From: Betaproteobacteria bacterium
GTDB lineage: Bacteria > Pseudomonadota > Gammaproteobacteria > Burkholderiales > SG8-39
Direction: 5' to 3'
NCBI GenBank assembly: GCA_947482825.1
Contig: CANKMT010000014.1
Span: 1-64,000 of the forward strand
Length of the DNA stretch: 64,000 nt
Positions 28,586-37,700 of the stretch are shown in pieces (positions within the stretch are counted from its first letter, which is position 1; each line of letters opens with the position of its first letter). The notes beneath the pieces were generated by a model that had not been told where the DNA came from, made no database searches, and was given only the letters and a program-made list of their open reading frames with translations. The position numbers and the translations under genes are program-made.

Positions 28586-28690
28586 AGGCGATGCGATTCG
28601 TCTCCCGCTTCTCCTCCCTGAGCGGGAAGCCTTAATTCCAAGTTAAGGCGTTTTAGCCCCCGGTTTACTCCCCTTTACCGGGGGTGTTTT
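28586..28690 (+). ncRNA. Candidate small RNA with CU-rich anti-Shine-Dalgarno loops
   Basis: About 105 bases fold into three consecutive hairpins: TCCCGCT/AGCGGGA (28603-28627) with loop TCTCCTCCCTG, a perfect GCCTTAA/TTAAGGC (28629-28649), and the terminator stem CCCCCGGT/ACCGGGGG (28657-28684) with loop TTACTCCCCTTT. Two loops expose CU-rich runs complementary to Shine-Dalgarno sequences, as in trans-acting sRNAs with CCUCCUCCC motifs. A sigma-E-like promoter lies just upstream and two plus-strand terminators follow, yet both flanking genes are on the minus strand. I know no named family that it matches. Confidence 0.5.
28657..28690 (+). terminator. Rho-independent terminator, plus strand, of the sRNA candidate
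   Basis: CCCCCGGT-N12-ACCGGGGG followed by TGTTTT. The T-rich side exists only on the plus strand; on the minus strand the stem is followed by CTAAAACG, so it does not serve engB. Confidence 0.8.
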
Positions 28691-28696
28691 GTCTTC

Positions 28697-28730
28697 CCCG
28701 CGAGCCGTTAATTCGGCTAGCGGGTTTTTT
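28697..28730 (+). terminator. Second plus-strand terminator overlapping the engB 3' end
   Basis: CCCGCGAGCCG-TTAATT-CGGCTAGCGGG followed by six T residues; one mismatch in the 11-bp stem. It covers the engB stop codon but is oriented on the opposite strand, backing up the first terminator. Confidence 0.75.
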
Positions 28731-29343
28731 CTTCCTCCAGCCACCCGTCGATGTGGTCCCGGGCCTCTTCGACGCTCTGCCGGGTCTGGCTGGAAAAAAG
28801 CATGCACTCACCGTGGATGCCCAGCGCGGCAAGGTCCTTGCGCGCAGCGGCAATCGTGCGGCCCTGCTCGCTCTTGGTCAGCTTGTCGGACTTCGTGAGC
28901 AGCACGAGCAACCGCCGCTGCAACGGTACCAGCCATTCGAGCAATTGGCGGTCCAAAGACGTGAGCGGACGGCGCGAGTCCATCAGCGAGACGACGCCAA
29001 GCAGCGTGCGGCGTGTCTGCAGGTAGCCTGCTACAAGTTTGCCCCAGTCGTCCCGCACGCCATGCGGAACCTTGGCGTAGCCATAGCCCGGCAGGTCCAC
29101 CAGCCTTGCATGCTCGCCGAAAGAAAAGAAATTGATCAGCTGGGTGCGGCCCGGCGTCTTGCTGACGAATGCAAGGCGGCGCCTGTTGGCCAGCACGTTC
29201 AGCGCGCTCGATTTGCCGACGTTCGAGCGGCCGACAAACGCCACTTCCGGAAGCTCGTCCTGCGGCAAGCCTTCGAGCTGGCTTGCCGAGATCAGGAAAC
29301 GAATGTCCGAAAATGCGCGGGAGAGCGGCTTGGGTGCGGCCAT
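28717..29343 (-). CDS. engB: Ribosome-biogenesis GTP-binding protein EngB (YihA/YsxC)
   Basis: The 208-residue GTPase has G1 Gly-Arg-Ser-Asn-Val-Gly-Lys-Ser-Ser near residue 37, G3 Asp-Leu-Pro-Gly-Tyr-Gly, G4 Thr-Lys-Ser-Asp and G5 Ser-Ser-Gln-Thr. EngB is needed for late 50S subunit assembly and is usually essential. It is divergent from the cytochrome c4 gene, a neighbour pairing common in proteobacteria. Confidence 0.96.
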   Translation of the reverse strand: MAAPKPLSRAFSDIRFLISASQLEGLPQDELPEVAFVGRSNVGKSSALNVLANRRRLAFVSKTPGRTQLINFFSFGEHARLVDLPGYGYAKVPHGVRDDWGKLVAGYLQTRRTLLGVVSLMDSRRPLTSLDRQLLEWLVPLQRRLLVLLTKSDKLTKSEQGRTIAAARKDLAALGIHGECMLFSSQTRQSVEEARDHIDGWLEEEKTR

Positions 29344-29370
29344 TGGGGAAACGATAAGATGTTATAGAAT
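29343..29370 (+). promoter_or_regulatory. Candidate promoter for cytochrome c4
   Basis: TTGGGG (29343-29348), a 16-base spacer and TAGAAT (29365-29370) resemble a sigma-70 promoter in the 59-base engB/cytochrome c4 gap. A TATAGA reading two bases upstream is an alternative -10. Confidence 0.4.
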
Positions 29371-29402
29371 AACGGGTTTAGACCGCTATCGATGGAGAAA
29401 TC

Positions 29403-30056
29403 ATGAAGCGATTTCTGGCGCTCGCCGCCGGCGCGGCCCTGATCGCCGCAGGTTCGGCCCTTGCCGCGGATGCCCCCGCGAAGAAGGAAGCGCCCAAGGC
29501 GGACCCGGCCAAAGGCCAGGCGATCGCGACCCAGGTCTGTGCCGCGTGCCACTCGGCCGACGGCAACAGCGTGGCGCCCGCCAACCCCAAGATCGCGGGG
29601 CAGTTCCCCGAGTATCTGCACAAACAGCTTGCCAACTTCAAGCCGCAGAACGGCAAGAAGGCCGAACGCGAGAATGCGGTGATGGGGGGCATGGTGGCCA
29701 ACCTGTCGCCGGAGGACATGAAGAACCTCGCCGCGCATTACGCCGGCCAGAAGCTCAAGCCCTCGGCGGCCAAGGACAAAGCCCTCGCCGCTGCCGGCCA
29801 GAAGCTCTGGCGCGGTGGCAACGCGGCCACCGGAGTGCCTGCGTGCGCAGGCTGCCATGGGCCGGATGGCCTGGGGATCCCGGCACAGTACCCGCGGATC
29901 GCCGGGCAATACGCCGAATATGTCGAGCTGCAGTTGAAGTCCTTCCAGGCGGGCCAGCGCGCCAATGACGCCAACGGCATGATGCGCGGAGTTGCAGCGC
30001 GCATGACCGAGAAGGAAATGAAGGCGGTGGCCGAGTACGCGGCCGGATTGCGTTAG
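29403..30056 (+). CDS. Diheme cytochrome c4
   Basis: The 217-residue precursor has a signal peptide (1-21, ending Ala-Leu-Ala), a short Lys/Pro/Ala linker, and two class I heme modules: Cys46-Ala-Ala-Cys-His50 and Cys148-Ala-Gly-Cys-His152. Axial methionines lie in Met-Gly-Gly-Met (about 94-97) and Met-Met-Arg-Gly. Cytochrome c4 is a periplasmic, often membrane-associated carrier feeding cbb3-type or other terminal oxidases. Confidence 0.94.
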   Translation: MKRFLALAAGAALIAAGSALAADAPAKKEAPKADPAKGQAIATQVCAACHSADGNSVAPANPKIAGQFPEYLHKQLANFKPQNGKKAERENAVMGGMVANLSPEDMKNLAAHYAGQKLKPSAAKDKALAAAGQKLWRGGNAATGVPACAGCHGPDGLGIPAQYPRIAGQYAEYVELQLKSFQAGQRANDANGMMRGVAARMTEKEMKAVAEYAAGLR

Positions 30057-30196
30057 CGCCCGCGGGTTAGCAGGACACAGGCCCCGCTGGGCGAGGTGAG
30101 AAGGGGCGGGCCGGCACCTGTTCGGCCTGCCCTTCTTGCGTCTGGCGAGCGGGCCTTGGAATAAACTGCGCGAATCCGATGTTCGGAGGGGGGGCT

Positions 30197-30874
30197 ATGA
30201 GTGAACCGACACGCGCGGTCAAGGTATGGGACCTGCCCGTCCGCCTCTTTCATTGGCTGCTGGTGGCGCTGTTCCTGTTCAGCCTCCTGTCCGGGAAGAT
30301 GAAGGGCAACTGGATGGAGTGGCACATGTATTCGGGTTTTGCCATCCTCGCACTGGTGATTTTCCGCATCCTCTGGGGATTCGCCGGCAGCACGCACGCG
30401 CGCTTTTCCAGTTTTTTGGCCGGCCCCGGTGCCTGCCTGCGCTTTGCCAAAAGGTTACTTTCGAAGGCGCCAGCCTACGTCGCCGGCCACAACCCGATCG
30501 GCGGCTGGATGGTGATCATCCTGCTGCTTTCCCTGCTCTTGCAGGCGGGGACGGGCCTTTTCGCCAACGACGACATCTCCATCGAAGGACCACTCTACAA
30601 GTTCGTGAGCAAGGAAATGTCCGACCGCCTGACGGCGATCCACTACTACAATTTCAACGTGATGGTCTTCTTCGTGTTCACGCACGTAGCCGCGGTCGTT
30701 TTCCACGTTTTCGTGAAGAAAGAAAACCTCGTGTCGGCGATGTTCACTGGCACGAGAAACCTCGACGCGGCCACCGAAGTGCCGGCCGCGAGGTTTGCCA
30801 GTTCCTGGCTTGCGTTGATCCTTTTCGCGTTGGCGCTTGTCGCCGTTTACCTGGTCGTCAAACGACCTTTCTGA
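30197..30874 (+). CDS. Cytochrome b561-family membrane protein
   Basis: This 225-residue protein opens with Val-Trp-Asp-Leu-Pro-Val-Arg-Leu-Phe-His-Trp, the first heme b helix of the b561/hydrogenase b-subunit group, and has about four transmembrane helices with paired histidines (His-Trp, Trp-His, Ala-Ile-His-Tyr, Thr-His). It probably moves electrons between the quinone pool and a periplasmic partner; a cytochrome c' gene follows after 10 bases. Superoxide oxidase (CybB) is a related possibility. The start is the ATG at 30197, preceded by GGAGG. Confidence 0.88.
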   Translation: MSEPTRAVKVWDLPVRLFHWLLVALFLFSLLSGKMKGNWMEWHMYSGFAILALVIFRILWGFAGSTHARFSSFLAGPGACLRFAKRLLSKAPAYVAGHNPIGGWMVIILLLSLLLQAGTGLFANDDISIEGPLYKFVSKEMSDRLTAIHYYNFNVMVFFVFTHVAAVVFHVFVKKENLVSAMFTGTRNLDAATEVPAARFASSWLALILFALALVAVYLVVKRPF

Positions 30875-30884
30875 GGAGATTCGA

Positions 30885-31340
30885 ATGAAGAAGAAGATGG
30901 TGATGATCGCCGTAGTTGCCGCGCTGGGCGCGGGCGCGTCTTTTCAGGCCGCGGCGCAGGCCAAGCCCGAGCAGCTCGTCAAGCAGCGCCAATCGGCGAT
31001 GGTGTTGATCGGCTGGTACTTCGGCCCGATCGGCGCAATGATGCGCGGCGACCGTCCGTTCGACGCTGCCGTCGTAGCGCGCAACGCCGGCTACCTCGAA
31101 GTGCTTTCGAAACTGCCGGCCGAAGGCTTCCAGCCGAGCACCAAGGACGAGAAAACCAAGGCTAAGCCCGAGGTCTGGAGCGACAAGGCCAAGTTCGACA
31201 AGGCGATGGAAAACATGCAAGGCGAGATCGGCAAGCTTGCGCAGGTGGCCAAGGGCGGCGACATGGGCGCAATCAAGACCCAGTTCGGCGCCACCGGCAA
31301 GTCTTGTGCGGCGTGCCACGACGATTTCCGGATGAAGTAA
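30885..31340 (+). CDS. Class II cytochrome c (cytochrome c')
   Basis: A 151-residue precursor with a signal peptide ending Ala-Ala-Ala-Gln-Ala, a helical body, and the heme site Cys141-Ala-Ala-Cys-His145 at the extreme C-terminus, the arrangement of cytochrome c'. These four-helix proteins bind NO and CO and often give resistance to nitrosative stress. The gene is paired with cytochrome b561 and ends the unit with a strong terminator. GAGGAG precedes the start. Confidence 0.93.
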   Translation: MKKKMVMIAVVAALGAGASFQAAAQAKPEQLVKQRQSAMVLIGWYFGPIGAMMRGDRPFDAAVVARNAGYLEVLSKLPAEGFQPSTKDEKTKAKPEVWSDKAKFDKAMENMQGEIGKLAQVAKGGDMGAIKTQFGATGKSCAACHDDFRMK

Positions 31341-31362
31341 GCCGTTCCGCTGGTCTGCGAAG

Positions 31363-31396
31363 AGCCCCGCCGGCGACCCCGGCGGGGCTTTGCTTT
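31363..31396 (+). terminator. Rho-independent terminator after cytochrome c'
   Basis: AGCCCCGCCGG-CGAC-CCCGGCGGGGCT-like stem followed by TTGCTTTT; very stable and 22 bases past the stop. Confidence 0.88.
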
Positions 31397-31425
31397 TGTG
31401 CCGTCGTCCACCGGAAAGCGCGGCG

Positions 31426-31450
31426 GGAATAAGAGGCGGCGCCCCCTGTT
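31426..31450 (+). promoter_or_regulatory. Candidate ECF-type autoregulated promoter
   Basis: GGAAT (31426-31430), a 16-base spacer and TGTT (31447-31450) resemble the GGAAC-N16-CGTT class recognised by ECF sigma factors. It lies 62 bases before the sigma-factor start, a normal distance for autoregulation. Both elements depart from consensus by one base. Confidence 0.35.
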
Positions 31451-31511
31451 AGCCGGGCATCAAGGGTTTTTCTGAGATCGAATCCATGCCGCGCCGGGTG
31501 ATAATCGATCC

Positions 31512-32012
31512 GTGAACGATGGCCAGCGAATCATCGAACTTATTCCGCGCCTGCGGCGCTACGCGCGCGCGCTGGTCGGGGATCGCGCGCGAGCCGACGA
31601 CCTCGTGCAGGACACGCTCGAGCGCGCGTGGAACAAGTTCCACCTCTGGCGACCGGGTTCGGACCTGCGCGCCTGGTTGTTCACGGTCATGCATAACGTC
31701 CACGTAAATCAGGTGCGCGCCTCGCGCGATCACGCAACTCTCGATGACGAAGGCGAAGAGATGGCCGTGGCGCCGGTGCAGGGGGCAGCGCTCGAGATTC
31801 GCGACCTCGAGCGAGCGCTCGCGCTGATCCCCGCCGAGCAGCGTGAAGTGCTGCCCCTGATCGCTCTCGAGGACATGAGCTACGCCGAAGTCGCGAGCGC
31901 GCTTGGTATCCCGATAGGCACGGTCATGTCGCGCCTTTGCCGCACGCGAGAGAAGCTGCGCGGGATGATGTACGGCGTACCCGTGAATACAAAGCTGCAA
32001 CTGGTCAAATGA
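31512..32012 (+). CDS. ECF sigma factor (RpoE-like)
   Basis: The 166-residue protein has only sigma regions 2 and 4: region 2 with Arg-Ala-x-Asp-Leu-Val-Gln-Asp-Thr-Leu-Glu-Arg-Ala-Trp and Leu-Phe-Thr-Val-Met-His-Asn, region 4 with Ala-Glu-Gln-Arg-Glu-Val-Leu, Tyr-Ala-Glu-Val-Ala-Ser-Ala-Leu and Gly-Thr-Val-Met-Ser-Arg-Leu. The start is GTG. It overlaps the anti-sigma gene by four bases and is followed by msrPQ, so its regulon probably includes periplasmic protein repair. Confidence 0.93.
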   Translation: MNDGQRIIELIPRLRRYARALVGDRARADDLVQDTLERAWNKFHLWRPGSDLRAWLFTVMHNVHVNQVRASRDHATLDDEGEEMAVAPVQGAALEIRDLERALALIPAEQREVLPLIALEDMSYAEVASALGIPIGTVMSRLCRTREKLRGMMYGVPVNTKLQLVK

Positions 32013-32788
32013 ACGTCAACGTGCATTCGTCAGTCACCGAAGCCGAGTTGCTCGCGTACGTGGACGGCCAGTTGCCCGGGACGCGGGTGCCCGACGTGGA
32101 AACGTGGCTCGCCGCTCACCCTGAAGAGGCCGAGCGCATCGCCGCGTACCGGCGCCAGAACGAGGAATTTCGCGCGCTGTTCAACCCGGTGCTCGACGAG
32201 ACCGTGCCGGCAAGGTTGCAGCAGGTGGCCACGCGCGCTTCACGGTTGCGAAATTACGCGGTCGCTGCTGGATTCACGTTGCTAGGACTCGCCGTTGGCA
32301 TCATGGCCGGATGGCATTTGCATGCGCAGCGTGCACCAGCCGCGGCCAGCGGCATCGGCAGTGCAAGAAATGCCGCGGTCGCGCACGCGACCTACTCACC
32401 CGAAGTCCGGCATCCCGTCGAAGTCGGCGCCGACCAGGGAGCGCATCTCACTGCGTGGCTCTCCAAGCGGCTCGGCACAACACTGCGTGCGCCAAAGCTC
32501 GAGGCCAATGGGCTCAACCTCGTTGGCGGGCGCCTGCTGCCTGGGGAAGCCACGCCCGCAGGCGGACCTTCACCGGTGGCGCAGTTCATGTACCAGACGC
32601 AAGGCGGGCGCCGGCTCACGCTGTATGTGCGTACCGAGGCGGCGAACAACCAGACCGCGTTCCGCTACGCGACCGAAGGCAACGTCGGTGTGTTTTACTG
32701 GATCGATCGCAACGTGGGCTACGCGCTCTCGTCGGCGGACCTGAACCGGGAAGAACTTCTAGCGGTCGCCAATACGGTCTACAAGTAG
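32009..32788 (+). CDS. Membrane anti-sigma factor without cysteines
   Basis: The 259-residue protein has a cytoplasmic helical N-terminus starting Glu-Ala-Glu-Leu-Leu-Ala-Tyr-Val-Asp-Gly-Gln-Leu, a single transmembrane helix at about 83-102, and a periplasmic domain of about 155 residues. This is the layout of RsiW/COG5662-type anti-sigma factors. There is no cysteine in the whole protein, so the His-x3-Cys-x2-Cys zinc switch of ZAS anti-sigma factors is absent and the signal must be sensed otherwise, for example by the periplasmic domain or proteolysis. Confidence 0.85.
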   Translation: MNVNVHSSVTEAELLAYVDGQLPGTRVPDVETWLAAHPEEAERIAAYRRQNEEFRALFNPVLDETVPARLQQVATRASRLRNYAVAAGFTLLGLAVGIMAGWHLHAQRAPAAASGIGSARNAAVAHATYSPEVRHPVEVGADQGAHLTAWLSKRLGTTLRAPKLEANGLNLVGGRLLPGEATPAGGPSPVAQFMYQTQGGRRLTLYVRTEAANNQTAFRYATEGNVGVFYWIDRNVGYALSSADLNREELLAVANTVYK

Positions 32789-32936
32789 CTCAATCCCTGA
32801 TTCGCGCGCATGTCGATGGCGTTCGACGGCGCGGTCCGGGCGTATCATTTTGCGTAATCGAAGCAGTCCTCGCGCGACCAACGCTTGAACCTGTCGCGAA
32901 GATCCGCCTTGCAGACTTTTTTCGGAGCCAGTGCGC

Positions 32937-33917
32937 ATGCTGATCAAGAAGCCGTCGGACATCCTTTCGTCTGAAATCACCCCGCGGGACTTATACCTTC
33001 GTCGGCGCGAGTTCCTGCAGCAGGCCACTGCGCTCGGGCTTGCCGGTACCCTTTTCCCGGCGAGCGGTGCGCTTGCCCAGCCAGCCGTGCCGGTGACAGA
33101 ACCAGGCAAGCTCGCAAAGCTTCCCGGCAAGCCCTCGCCGTTGTCGGCGACCGACAAGAAGACGCCCTACAAGGATGTGGTCACCTACAACAATTACTAC
33201 GAGTTCGGCACCGACAAGGCCGAGCCCGCGCAGTACGCGCACAAGTTGAGGACGCGTCCATGGTCGGTGACCATCGACGGCGAAGTCAGGAACAAGAAGC
33301 CGATCGATATCGAAGATCTCCTGAAGCTCGCGCCGATGGAGGAGCGGGTCTATCGCATGCGCTGCGTGGAGGGGTGGTCGATGGTGATCCCGTGGGTCGG
33401 CTACCCGATGGCCGAACTCATCAAACGCGTGGAGCCGACCGCGAAGGCCAAGTTCATCGGGTTTACGACGGCGACGCAGCCGGACACGATGGTCGGACTT
33501 CGCCTGCCGGTGCTCGAGTGGCCGTACGTCGAGGGATTGCGGATGGATGAGGCCATGCATCCGCTCACGATCCTGGGCTTCGGCCTGTATGGCGAAGTGC
33601 TGCCGAACCAGAACGGCGCGCCGGTCCGCCTAGTCGCGCCTTGGAAATACGGGTTCAAGAGCATCAAGTCCATCGTGCGAATCACGTTCATGGAGTCGAT
33701 GCCCAAGACATCCTGGAACGTCGCCGCGGCCCATGAGTACGGGTTCTATTCGAACGTCAACCCGGCCGTCGACCATCCGCGCTGGAGCCAGGCGACCGAA
33801 CGCCGCATCGGCGAGGACGGGTTCTTCCAGCCCAAGAGGAAGACGCTGCTGTTCAACGGCTATGCCGACCAGGTCGCGGGTCTATACACGGGGATGGACC
33901 TCAAGAAGCTCTTTTGA
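32937..33917 (+). CDS. msrP: Periplasmic protein-methionine-sulfoxide reductase, molybdopterin subunit MsrP
   Basis: MsrP (YedY) reduces methionine sulfoxides in periplasmic proteins. The 326-residue protein has a twin-arginine signal (Leu-Arg-Arg-Arg-Glu-Phe-Leu near 21-27), the sulfite-oxidase-like Mo domain with ligand Cys143 (Arg-Met-Arg-Cys-Val-Glu-Gly-Trp) and the MsrP-type C-terminus. The start is the ATG at 32937 with GGAG at 32924-32927. MsrQ is encoded 13 bases downstream, and an ECF/anti-sigma pair precedes it. Confidence 0.96.
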   Translation: MLIKKPSDILSSEITPRDLYLRRREFLQQATALGLAGTLFPASGALAQPAVPVTEPGKLAKLPGKPSPLSATDKKTPYKDVVTYNNYYEFGTDKAEPAQYAHKLRTRPWSVTIDGEVRNKKPIDIEDLLKLAPMEERVYRMRCVEGWSMVIPWVGYPMAELIKRVEPTAKAKFIGFTTATQPDTMVGLRLPVLEWPYVEGLRMDEAMHPLTILGFGLYGEVLPNQNGAPVRLVAPWKYGFKSIKSIVRITFMESMPKTSWNVAAAHEYGFYSNVNPAVDHPRWSQATERRIGEDGFFQPKRKTLLFNGYADQVAGLYTGMDLKKLF

Positions 33918-33930
33918 CGAATCGCTTCTG

Positions 33931-34554
33931 ATGCTTGGGTGGTCCCGCTTGGTGCCCGGGTCCGGCCAGTCTGGCTGGATCAAGGCGGGTGTATTCGCGT
34001 TGTGCCTCGTGCCGTTCGGACGTCTTGTCTACGGCGCATTCGCCAACAGCCTCGGCGCCAACCCGATCGAGACCATCACGCGTTCGACCGGGTGGTGGAC
34101 GCTGTTCCTCCTGACCGTGACTTTGGCCGTGACGCCTCTGCGGAAGGTCTCCGGCGCCCACTGGCTGCTCAAGCTGCGGCGCATGCTGGGGCTGTTCGCT
34201 TTCTTCTACGCCTGCGCGCATTTCATCACCTTCATCTGGTTCGACCACTGGTTCGACGTCGCGGCAATCCTGAAAGACGTCGTGAAGCGCCCCTTCGTCA
34301 CGATCGGCTTTGCGGCCTTCCTGCTCCTCGTGCCGCTTGCGCTCACCTCCACCGACGCGATGGTGCGCAGGCTGGGCCGGAACTGGGCGCGGTTGCATCG
34401 GCTGGTCTATGCGATCGCCGTGCTTGGGGTGGCCCACTACTGGTGGCTCGTTAAACGCGACCTGACCGAGCCTGTGATCTTCGCGACGGTCGTGGCCGGG
34501 TTGTTGGGACTGCGGCTGTACTGGCGAAGCAAAGGGCGGCCGCAAGAACGATAG
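33931..34554 (+). CDS. msrQ: Heme-binding membrane subunit MsrQ
   Basis: MsrQ (YedZ) is a b-type heme membrane protein that passes electrons from quinones or flavin reductase to MsrP. The 207 residues form about six helices with the conserved Gly-Trp-Trp, Arg-Arg-Met-Leu-Gly-Leu-Phe-Ala-Phe-Phe-Tyr-Ala-Cys-Ala-His and Arg-Leu-His-Arg-Leu-Val-Tyr motifs that include heme histidines. The start is the ATG at 33931. Confidence 0.95.
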   Translation: MLGWSRLVPGSGQSGWIKAGVFALCLVPFGRLVYGAFANSLGANPIETITRSTGWWTLFLLTVTLAVTPLRKVSGAHWLLKLRRMLGLFAFFYACAHFITFIWFDHWFDVAAILKDVVKRPFVTIGFAAFLLLVPLALTSTDAMVRRLGRNWARLHRLVYAIAVLGVAHYWWLVKRDLTEPVIFATVVAGLLGLRLYWRSKGRPQER

Positions 34555-34710
34555 AGAATCCGGCACCGCGCGGGCCAGGCGCAAGCGGGCGGCTCGTCGC
34601 AGAGCCGAAATTCGATACTTTCGTTCTTAAAGACCTAATCCGGGTGCGAACTTCAGGCCAATAGTCATCATTGATCTATTATAATTGGGAGGACGCGGAC
34701 CGGTCGCCTC

Positions 34711-37700
34711 CTATTTCTGCGGTCCGCGCGGACCCGCAGGGAAAGCCACCCCCCCAGGCGGCAGGGTCATCGTGGCGTCCGCGTCCGGTACCGGCACTTC
34801 CGGCTTGCCCACCCCGCGACGCGCGTCGAACCAGAGTTGCAGGCGCTCGAAGTAGATATAGACCACCGGCGTGATATAGAGTGTCAGCACCTGGGAGAGC
34901 AAGAGCCCGCCGACGACGGCCAGTCCCAGAGGCATGCGCGCGGCGCCGCCCGCGCCGAAACCCATTGCGATCGGCAGGCTGCCCATCAGCGCCGCCGCGG
35001 TGGTCATCATGATCGGCCGGAAGCGAACGATGCCCGCCTCGTAGATCGCCGCCTCGGCGGTCTTGCCCGCTTTCTTCGCCTCGATCGCGAAGTCGATCAT
35101 CAAGATCGCGTTCTTCTTGACGATGCCGATCAGCATGATGATGCCGACGAAGGCGTACATGTTGAGCTCGACGTTGAAGGCCATCAACGTGACCAGCGCC
35201 CCCAAGCCCGCCGTAGGCAGGCCCGACAGGATCGTGAGCGGGTGAACGAAGCTTTCGTACAGGATGCCAAGCACCAGGTAGATCACGAATACCGACAGCA
35301 GCAGCAGCCAGCCCATGCCCTGCAGCGAGCTTTGGAAAGCCTGCGCCGTCCCGCCGAATGTCGCATTGATCGTGGCCGGCACCTGCAGGGTGGCAACGGC
35401 CGCCCTGACCTCGTCGATCGCCTGGGACAGCGCCACGCCGGGCCGCAGATCGAAAGAGAAGGTCACCGACGGTAGTTGTCCGAGATGGGTTACCGAAAGC
35501 GGGCCGACGCTTTGGGACAGGCGCGCGACCGACTCGAGCGGTACCAGTGCACCGCCGGTGGACCGCACGTAAAGAAGGCCTAGGGCGGAGGGGTCGCGTT
35601 GGAAACGGGGCTCTAGTTCGAGGATGACCCAAAACTGGTTTGTCGCGGTGTAGATGGTCGAAACCTGCGAGGATCCAAACGCGTAGTTGAGGGTGTTCTC
35701 GATCTGTTGCGGGGATACGCCGAGCGCGGCGGCCCTCTCCCGGTCTATGTTGACGTTGACCTGCGGCCGAGCGATCTGCAGGTCGGACGACACGTCGATG
35801 ACCCCGGGTAGCGTGCGCAGCTTGGCTTCGATGCGGGGCGCCCACTGGTACAGCTGCTCGGTGTTTGCGCCTTGGATTACGTACTGGTAGGGGCTCTTGG
35901 TGAGTGACCCGATCCGGATGGCCGGCACGTTCTGGACGAAGGCCTTCATGCCGACTACCCGCGCAAGTTTCGGGCGCAGTCCTCGCACCACTTCGTCGGC
36001 AGGCTTGCGCTGGCCGTAGGGCTTGAGCGCGATCGTGATCCGCCCGCTATTCATCGCCGGGTTGAAATTGCTCGCCCCGACGAACGACATGATGGCTTCG
36101 ACGTTTGGGTCGCTGCGCACGATATTGGCGACCTGTTTTTGAAGCGCCACCATTCCTTCGAACGACACATCCTGGGGGCCTTCGGTGAACACGAACAGCT
36201 GTCCCGAATCCTCGCTCGGCAGGAACCCTTTGGGCGCGCGCGAAAACAGCACGCCGGTTGCAACGACAATGGCCAGGAACACAATCATCGTGAAGCGTTG
36301 GTGGGCGAGGACCCATCGCAACGTGTAGGCATACAGATCGCGGAACGCGTCGAATCCGCGCTCGAAGGCCATGAACACCGCGCCGTGCTTGCGGTCCGGA
36401 TCGTGGGGCTTGAGGATCCGGCTGCACATCATCGGCGTGAGGGAGAGCGATACGAATCCCGAGATCAGCACCGAGACGATGATAACCACCGCGAACTCGT
36501 GCAGGAGGCGCCCCAGGATGCCGCCCATGAAGAACACCGGGATGAACACTGCGGCGAGCGAGATGGTCATGGACAGGATGGTGAACGCGATTTCCTTCGA
36601 TCCGTCCAGCGTGGCCTGCATCACGCTCTTGCCCATCTCGATGTGGCGGCTGATGTTCTCGAGCATGACGATCGCGTCGTCGACCACGAAACCGACGCAC
36701 AGGATGAGCGCCATCAGCGAGATGTTGTTCACGCTGTAGCCACACAGGTGCATAACGCCGAAAGTCCCCACGATCGACAACGGCAGGGCTACGCTGGGGA
36801 TGATCGTCGCCGGCACGTTGCGCAAGAACACGAAGATCACCATCACCACCAGGGCGAGGGCCAGGATCAACGTGAACTCGACCTCCGCTACCGACGCCCG
36901 GATCATGACTGTGCGGTCGTAGAGAATCTCGATGGCGATGGATGGGGGCACCTCCGCGCGGAAAGTGGGAAGGAGTTTCTTGATCGCATCGACAACTTCA
37001 ATGGTGTTGGTGCCCGGCTGGCGCTGGATGGCCAGAACGATTCCGCGCTTGTCCTTGAACCACGCCGCGACCTTGTCGCTCTGCACGCTGTCGATCACAG
37101 TGCCGAGCTCGCCCAAGCGAACCGGCGAGCCGTTGCGGTACGAGACGATGATCTGCTTGAACGCCGCGGCGTCGTAGAGCTGGCCGGTCGCCTGCACTGC
37201 GAACATGCGGTCCTTGCCGTGGAGCGTCCCGGTGGGGAGGTTCACGTTCGATGTGGCCACCGCCTGTTGGACCTCGTTCATGCTCACACCGCGGGAAGCG
37301 AGCGCGCTCGGGTCGACCTGCACGCGGACCGCATATTTCTGCTGTCCGAAGATCTGGACCTGGGCCACGCCGCTGATGGTCGAGATGCGCTGGGCGAGGT
37401 AGGTCTCCGCGTACTCGTTGACCGTCGAGATCGGGAGCGTCTCGGAGGTCAGCGCGAGGAAGAAAACCGGGAAATCCGCCGGGTTTACCTTGCGGAACGA
37501 GGGTGGGGTCGGCATGGATGGCGGCAGCAGGCGAGCGGTGGCCGCAATCGCGGAGTTGACGTCCTGCGCCGCGGCGTCGATGTCGCGATCGAGGTTGAAC
37601 TGGATCGTGATCGAGGTGGCGCCCTGGCCGCTGACCGAATTCATCGAGTCGACGCCCGCGATGGTCGAGAACTGCTTTTCGAGCACGGTGGCCACTGCAG

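Noticed and set aside
30158-30183. GGAATAA...TGTT upstream of cytochrome b561, like the ECF-type element at 31426-31450
   Set aside because: The -10 part would place the start of transcription inside or after the ribosome binding site at 30185-30189, so it cannot drive the gene in the usual way.
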